A stretch of DNA of 64,000 bases from Streptomyces fuscichromogenes. Lineage in GTDB: Bacteria; Actinomycetota; Actinomycetes; Streptomycetales; Streptomycetaceae. Of the stretch, positions 60,538-64,000 are shown piece after piece. Below the pieces are notes generated by a model, which searched no databases, was not told where the DNA came from, and was given only the letters and a program-made list of their open reading frames with translations. The stretch's first letter is position 1, and each line of letters starts with the position of its first letter. A program made the translations under genes and the position numbers. Where the stretch lies: NCBI RefSeq assembly GCF_014645815.1, contig NZ_BMML01000014.1, positions 1 to 64,000 on the forward strand, read 5' to 3'.

Positions 60538-62253
60538 GTGAATCAGATGCAGGGCCTGCTCATCGCGGGCCGCTACCGGATCGCCGACACCATCGGCAGC
60601 GGCGGCATGGGCCGGGTGTGGCGCGCCCATGACGAGGTGCTGCACCGGGCGGTCGCCATCAAGGAGCTGACGGCCGCGCTCTACGTCTCCGAGAGCGAGC
60701 AGTCCGTCCTGCTGGCCCGCACCCGGGCCGAGGCGCGGGCCGCGGCGCGCATCAACCACTCCGCCGTCGTCACGGTCCACGACGTACTCGAACACGACGG
60801 CCGCCCGTGGATCGTCATGGAGCTGGTCGAGGGCCACTCGCTGGCGGACGCGGTCAAGGAGCAGGGGCGCATCGAGCCGCGGGAGGCCGCGCGGATCGGG
60901 CTGTGGGTGCTGCGCGCGCTGCGCGCCGCGCACGGCGCCGGTGTGCTGCACCGCGATGTCAAGCCGGGCAACGTGCTGCTCGGCCGGGACGGCCGGGTCC
61001 TGCTCACCGACTTCGGCATCGCGCAGATCGAGGGCGACACGACCATCACCCGTACCGGTGAGGTCGTGGGATCCGTCGACTATCTCGCGCCGGAGCGCGT
61101 GCGCGGGCACGATCCCGGTCCCTCCTCCGACCTGTGGGCGCTGGGCGCCACGCTGTACACGGCGGTGGAGGGGCGCTCGCCGTTCCGCCGCACCTCACCG
61201 CTGACCACCATGCAGGCGGTCGTCGAGGAGGAGGCCGGCGAGCCGCTCAACGCGGGCCCGCTGGGACCGGTCATCACCGGACTGCTGCGCAAGGAACCGG
61301 CGGAGCGGCCCGGTCCCGACGAACTCGAACAGATGCTCGCCGAGGCGGCGGAGGGGCGACGGCCGAGCGGGGCGCAGAAGTACGTGCCGACACAGTCGCA
61401 CGCCGATGGGACCTGGCTGGACTCCGGGAGCTCGCAGGAGCGCCCGTACGGCGGTTCGCACGGTGAGGCGTACGGCGGTTCGCACGGCGAGGCGTACGGG
61501 AGTTCGTACGGCGGGCAGCGCCCCCCGGAAGGCTCCACGATGTCGCCGACGGCCGTCGCCGCGCCGTCCGCCCCCGTCGCCGTCCAGCCCAAGCGGCGCC
61601 GGCTGCGCACGCTCGCGCTCGTCGTCGCCGTGGCCGCGCTGCTCGGCGGTGGCGCGGCCGTCGCCCTGCAGAAGTGGAACTCCGGGCAGCAGGACGACAA
61701 CAGCGGCCCGGTCTCGCCGGCCACGTCCGGCTCTGCCTCGCCGAGCGCGACCACGGCCCCGGGCGGCACGATTCCCGCGAGCTGGCAGCGCTACGACGAC
61801 TCCGCGGGCTTCACGGTGTACCTGCCCCCGGGCTGGGAGCGCTCGGTGTCCATCAAGAAGAACTCCTCCGGCCTGGAGCAGATCGACTACTCGCCCGACG
61901 GCGGCAAGCACCTGGTCCGTATCGCCGTCGACAGCTCGCCCGACTTCCCCGACGGGCTCGCGCACCAGAAGGACCTGGAGAAGCAGCTGACGCTGGTCGA
62001 CTACCACCGCGTGAGCATGAAGCAGAACCTGTACCGGGACCAGAACGGGTCGGTGTGGGAGTTCACCTGGACGGGGCTGGCCAAGGACTGGCCGTATGCG
62101 TCCGGGCCGCAGCACGCGATCGAGGAGACGTACGACTCGCGGTCGGGGGCCGAGTACGCGATCTACATAGCCTCGCCGGAGAAGGACTGGGCTACGACCA
62201 GTAAGCAGTTCCAGTGGCTGCTGCAGGGGTGGGACCCGGGCACCTACGGGTGA
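60538..62253 (+). CDS. Membrane Ser/Thr protein kinase, paralogue 3
   Basis: The kinase domain covers residues 13-270, with GSGGMG P-loop, Lys42 in VAIKEL, LHRDVKPGNVLL and LTDFGIAQIEG. A cytoplasmic linker carries two YGGSHGEA repeats. The membrane helix is about 356-377 (LALVVAVAALLGGGAAVAL). The extracellular domain at about 410-571 starts with GFTVYLPPGWERS and is related to that of the neighbouring kinases. The length is 571 residues from GTG 60538; an ATG nine bases on is possible. The upstream 173-bp gap has room for a promoter, but none was recognised. Confidence 0.93.
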   Translation: MNQMQGLLIAGRYRIADTIGSGGMGRVWRAHDEVLHRAVAIKELTAALYVSESEQSVLLARTRAEARAAARINHSAVVTVHDVLEHDGRPWIVMELVEGHSLADAVKEQGRIEPREAARIGLWVLRALRAAHGAGVLHRDVKPGNVLLGRDGRVLLTDFGIAQIEGDTTITRTGEVVGSVDYLAPERVRGHDPGPSSDLWALGATLYTAVEGRSPFRRTSPLTTMQAVVEEEAGEPLNAGPLGPVITGLLRKEPAERPGPDELEQMLAEAAEGRRPSGAQKYVPTQSHADGTWLDSGSSQERPYGGSHGEAYGGSHGEAYGSSYGGQRPPEGSTMSPTAVAAPSAPVAVQPKRRRLRTLALVVAVAALLGGGAAVALQKWNSGQQDDNSGPVSPATSGSASPSATTAPGGTIPASWQRYDDSAGFTVYLPPGWERSVSIKKNSSGLEQIDYSPDGGKHLVRIAVDSSPDFPDGLAHQKDLEKQLTLVDYHRVSMKQNLYRDQNGSVWEFTWTGLAKDWPYASGPQHAIEETYDSRSGAEYAIYIASPEKDWATTSKQFQWLLQGWDPGTYG

Positions 62254-62319
62254 CGCCCGTGCGGCGTCTTGGCTTGTCACCGTCCGGAAGGTTCGCGTCC
62301 GGTGCGGCATCATGGGGCC

Positions 62320-63954
62320 ATGGGGACCGACGGGGAAGCCGTACGTCTGGTCGCGGGGCGTTATCGCCTGGAAGCGCGGCTCGGGCGGGGCGGGATGGGC
62401 GTCGTATGGCGCGCGACCGACCAGTTGCTGGGACGGCAGGTCGCCGTCAAGGAACTCACCGTCGACGACTCGCTGCCGGAGGACGACGCCCGGCTGCGCC
62501 GCGACCGCACGCTGCGTGAGGCGCAGGCCGTCGCGCAACTCCACCACCCGCACATCATCGTCGTGCACGACGTGGTGGAGGACGGCGGACGCCCGTACAT
62601 CGTGATGGAGTTGATCGACGGCGGTTCGCTCGCCGACCGGATCTCCCGGAACGGGCCCGTGGACGTCGGCGAGGCCGCGCGGATCGGGATCGCCCTGCTG
62701 AGCGCGTTGGCGACCGCGCACCGGGCCGGGGTGCTGCACCGGGACATCAAGCCGGCGAACGTGCTCGTCGAGGCGGCGACCGGGCGTGTCGTCCTCACCG
62801 ACTTCGGTATCGCCCAGGTCGCGGGCGCCACCACGCTCACCGAGACCGGTTCCTTCGTCGGCTCGCCCGAGTACACCGCGCCGGAGCGGATGTCCGGCAC
62901 CCGGGCCGGTCCCGCGTCCGACCTGTGGTCGCTGGGAGTACTGCTGTGCGCGGCGCTCAGCGGCGAGTCGCCGTTCCGGCGCGACTCGCTCGGCGGGATC
63001 CTGCACGCCGTGGTCTCCGACGAGATCCGGCCACCCGCCCAGGCGGAGCCGCTGCTGCCCGTCGTACGCGGGCTGCTGGAGCGGGATCCCGAGCGGCGGC
63101 TGGACGCGGAGGAGGCCGAGCGGATGCTCCGCGGGTTCCTGGAGACCGGGGCGGTCGCGGTCGTCACCACGACGGAGAGCGTCGGCGCCGCGCCGTACAC
63201 GCCGACCCAGCGGGACGTGCCGCGCCCGCCGGTGGCGGACCCGGCCGGACCGGCCCGGTACTCCCCGCGCGGTGTGCTGGTCGCCGCACTGCTGGTCGCG
63301 GCGATGGCCGGGGCCGGCGTGTCGGCGGCGACGCTCCTGTTCAACGGGGGTGGGGGAGGGGACGGCGCGCCGGGCCCCGGGAGCACGACGGCCGTCTCCG
63401 CGTCGCACACGGTGCCCACGCCCTCGACCGCGAAGCCCTCGTCCCCCGCCTCTGCCTCCTCCTCTGCCTCCTCCTCTTCCCCGGGTACCTCCCCGGCCGC
63501 CGACTCCCACACCGCGCCCTCCGGTTACCGCCTCGCGCAGGACCCGGCCGGCTTCTCGCTGGCCGTACCGGAGGACTTCACCCGCGACCCGGAGGGCCAG
63601 CGGGTCTTCTACCTGTCGCCGGGGCAGACCTTCCGGCTCGGCATCAAGGTCTCCGACCCGCAGACCGGCGGACCGGGCGCGGTGATGCGGCGGGCGGCGG
63701 CCGAGGGGCCGAGCACCAACCCCGGCTACCACGACGGCCTGGTCAGCGACACCACGCACGCCGGACACCCGGCCGCCTTCTGGGAGTTCAGCTGGAAGGG
63801 CTTCAGCGCGACGGAGGGCCCCCGGCACACCTACGACCTGTGCTGGGAGCAGGGCGGGCGGATGTACGACGTGTGGGTGTCGGCGCCGGTCGGGAAGGTG
63901 CGCGAGGCCCGGGAGTACTTCGACGTCGCGATCGACACGTTCACGGCGGGCTGA
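62320..63954 (+). CDS. Membrane Ser/Thr protein kinase, paralogue 4
   Basis: The kinase domain covers residues 15-275: GRGGMG, Lys44 in VAVKEL, LHRDIKPANVLV, LTDFGIAQVAG and the SPEYTAPERM activation-segment end. The membrane helix is about 317-340 (GVLVAALLVAAMAGAGVSA). It is followed by a Ser/Thr/Pro linker and an extracellular domain (about 400-544) starting GFSLAVPEDFTRD and containing WEFSWKG. The same W-E-F-(S/T)-W core occurs in paralogue 3. The length is 544 residues. It lies 66 bp after paralogue 3. After its stop only 46 bp remain, in which no feature is seen. Confidence 0.93.
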   Translation: MGTDGEAVRLVAGRYRLEARLGRGGMGVVWRATDQLLGRQVAVKELTVDDSLPEDDARLRRDRTLREAQAVAQLHHPHIIVVHDVVEDGGRPYIVMELIDGGSLADRISRNGPVDVGEAARIGIALLSALATAHRAGVLHRDIKPANVLVEAATGRVVLTDFGIAQVAGATTLTETGSFVGSPEYTAPERMSGTRAGPASDLWSLGVLLCAALSGESPFRRDSLGGILHAVVSDEIRPPAQAEPLLPVVRGLLERDPERRLDAEEAERMLRGFLETGAVAVVTTTESVGAAPYTPTQRDVPRPPVADPAGPARYSPRGVLVAALLVAAMAGAGVSAATLLFNGGGGGDGAPGPGSTTAVSASHTVPTPSTAKPSSPASASSSASSSSPGTSPAADSHTAPSGYRLAQDPAGFSLAVPEDFTRDPEGQRVFYLSPGQTFRLGIKVSDPQTGGPGAVMRRAAAEGPSTNPGYHDGLVSDTTHAGHPAAFWEFSWKGFSATEGPRHTYDLCWEQGGRMYDVWVSAPVGKVREAREYFDVAIDTFTAG

Positions 63955-64000
63955 GCGGGAACGGCAGGCCCGCGAGATTCAAATGCGTTGCCAGGCAGGT

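Overview
This is a high-GC actinobacterial chromosome segment, almost certainly from a Streptomyces. The evidence is strong third-position GC bias, many GTG starts, a whiD-bldM pair with a BldN-type promoter, paired CIRCE sites before groES-groEL1, and gene order. The order rpoA-rplQ-truA-rplM-rpsI-glmM-glmS-alr-tsaE-tsaB-rimI-tsaD-groES-groEL1-whiB-like-sigma-guaB-guaB3 is the conserved actinobacterial backbone also known from Mycobacterium, interrupted here by Streptomyces-specific and accessory blocks. No tRNA or rRNA gene, CRISPR array, insertion sequence or prophage was seen.

Layout. 1-1942: end of the alpha operon (rpoA C-terminus, rplQ, truA). 1947-10466: a leftward accessory block holding a processive GT2 glycosyltransferase, a membrane-anchored TIM-barrel glycosidase, an NDP-sugar pyrophosphorylase, an SGNH/acyltransferase-3 protein, a GH26 enzyme and an unknown anchored protein. 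It looks like a locus for making and modifying an extracellular, possibly mannose-containing, polysaccharide. 10836-18465: rplM-rpsI, glmM, coaA (opposite strand), glmS, acpS and the NAD(P)HX repair enzyme, i.e. translation, cell-wall precursor and cofactor functions. 18748-26535: an L,D-transpeptidase, alr, an alpha/beta hydrolase, then tsaE and the overlapping tsaB-rimI-tsaD chain for t6A tRNA modification, ending in an 87-residue coupled ORF. 26768-33381: a secreted protein behind a striking hairpin, then a xylan mini-regulon (GH3 enzyme, LacI regulator, GH10-CBM2 xylanase) with matching CGAA-N3-TTCG operators.

33466-39509: an LCP wall-polymer ligase, a DGPF/YCII gene with its ECF42-type sigma factor, a methyltransferase, and two tandem polysaccharide-deacetylase lipoproteins, one missing a key His. 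39653-41979: groES-groEL1 with two CIRCE elements. 42008-45321: small metabolic genes and a LysR/MOSC divergent pair. 45444-47631: the developmental block whiD, bldM and a SigD-like ECF sigma factor. 47808-53990: guaB, guaB3, a nucleotide-sugar dehydrogenase homologue lacking its catalytic Cys, and glpD. 54018-63954: a secreted serine hydrolase, then four tandem membrane Ser/Thr kinase paralogues. One of the four is a clear pseudokinase, and all four end in a related extracellular domain.

A GC-rich interspersed element (core GCGCAGTTCCCCGCGCCCC followed by a short hairpin) recurs at least seven times between genes. Starts were chosen from Shine-Dalgarno spacing and family lengths. All homology statements come from motif reading and memory, not searches.
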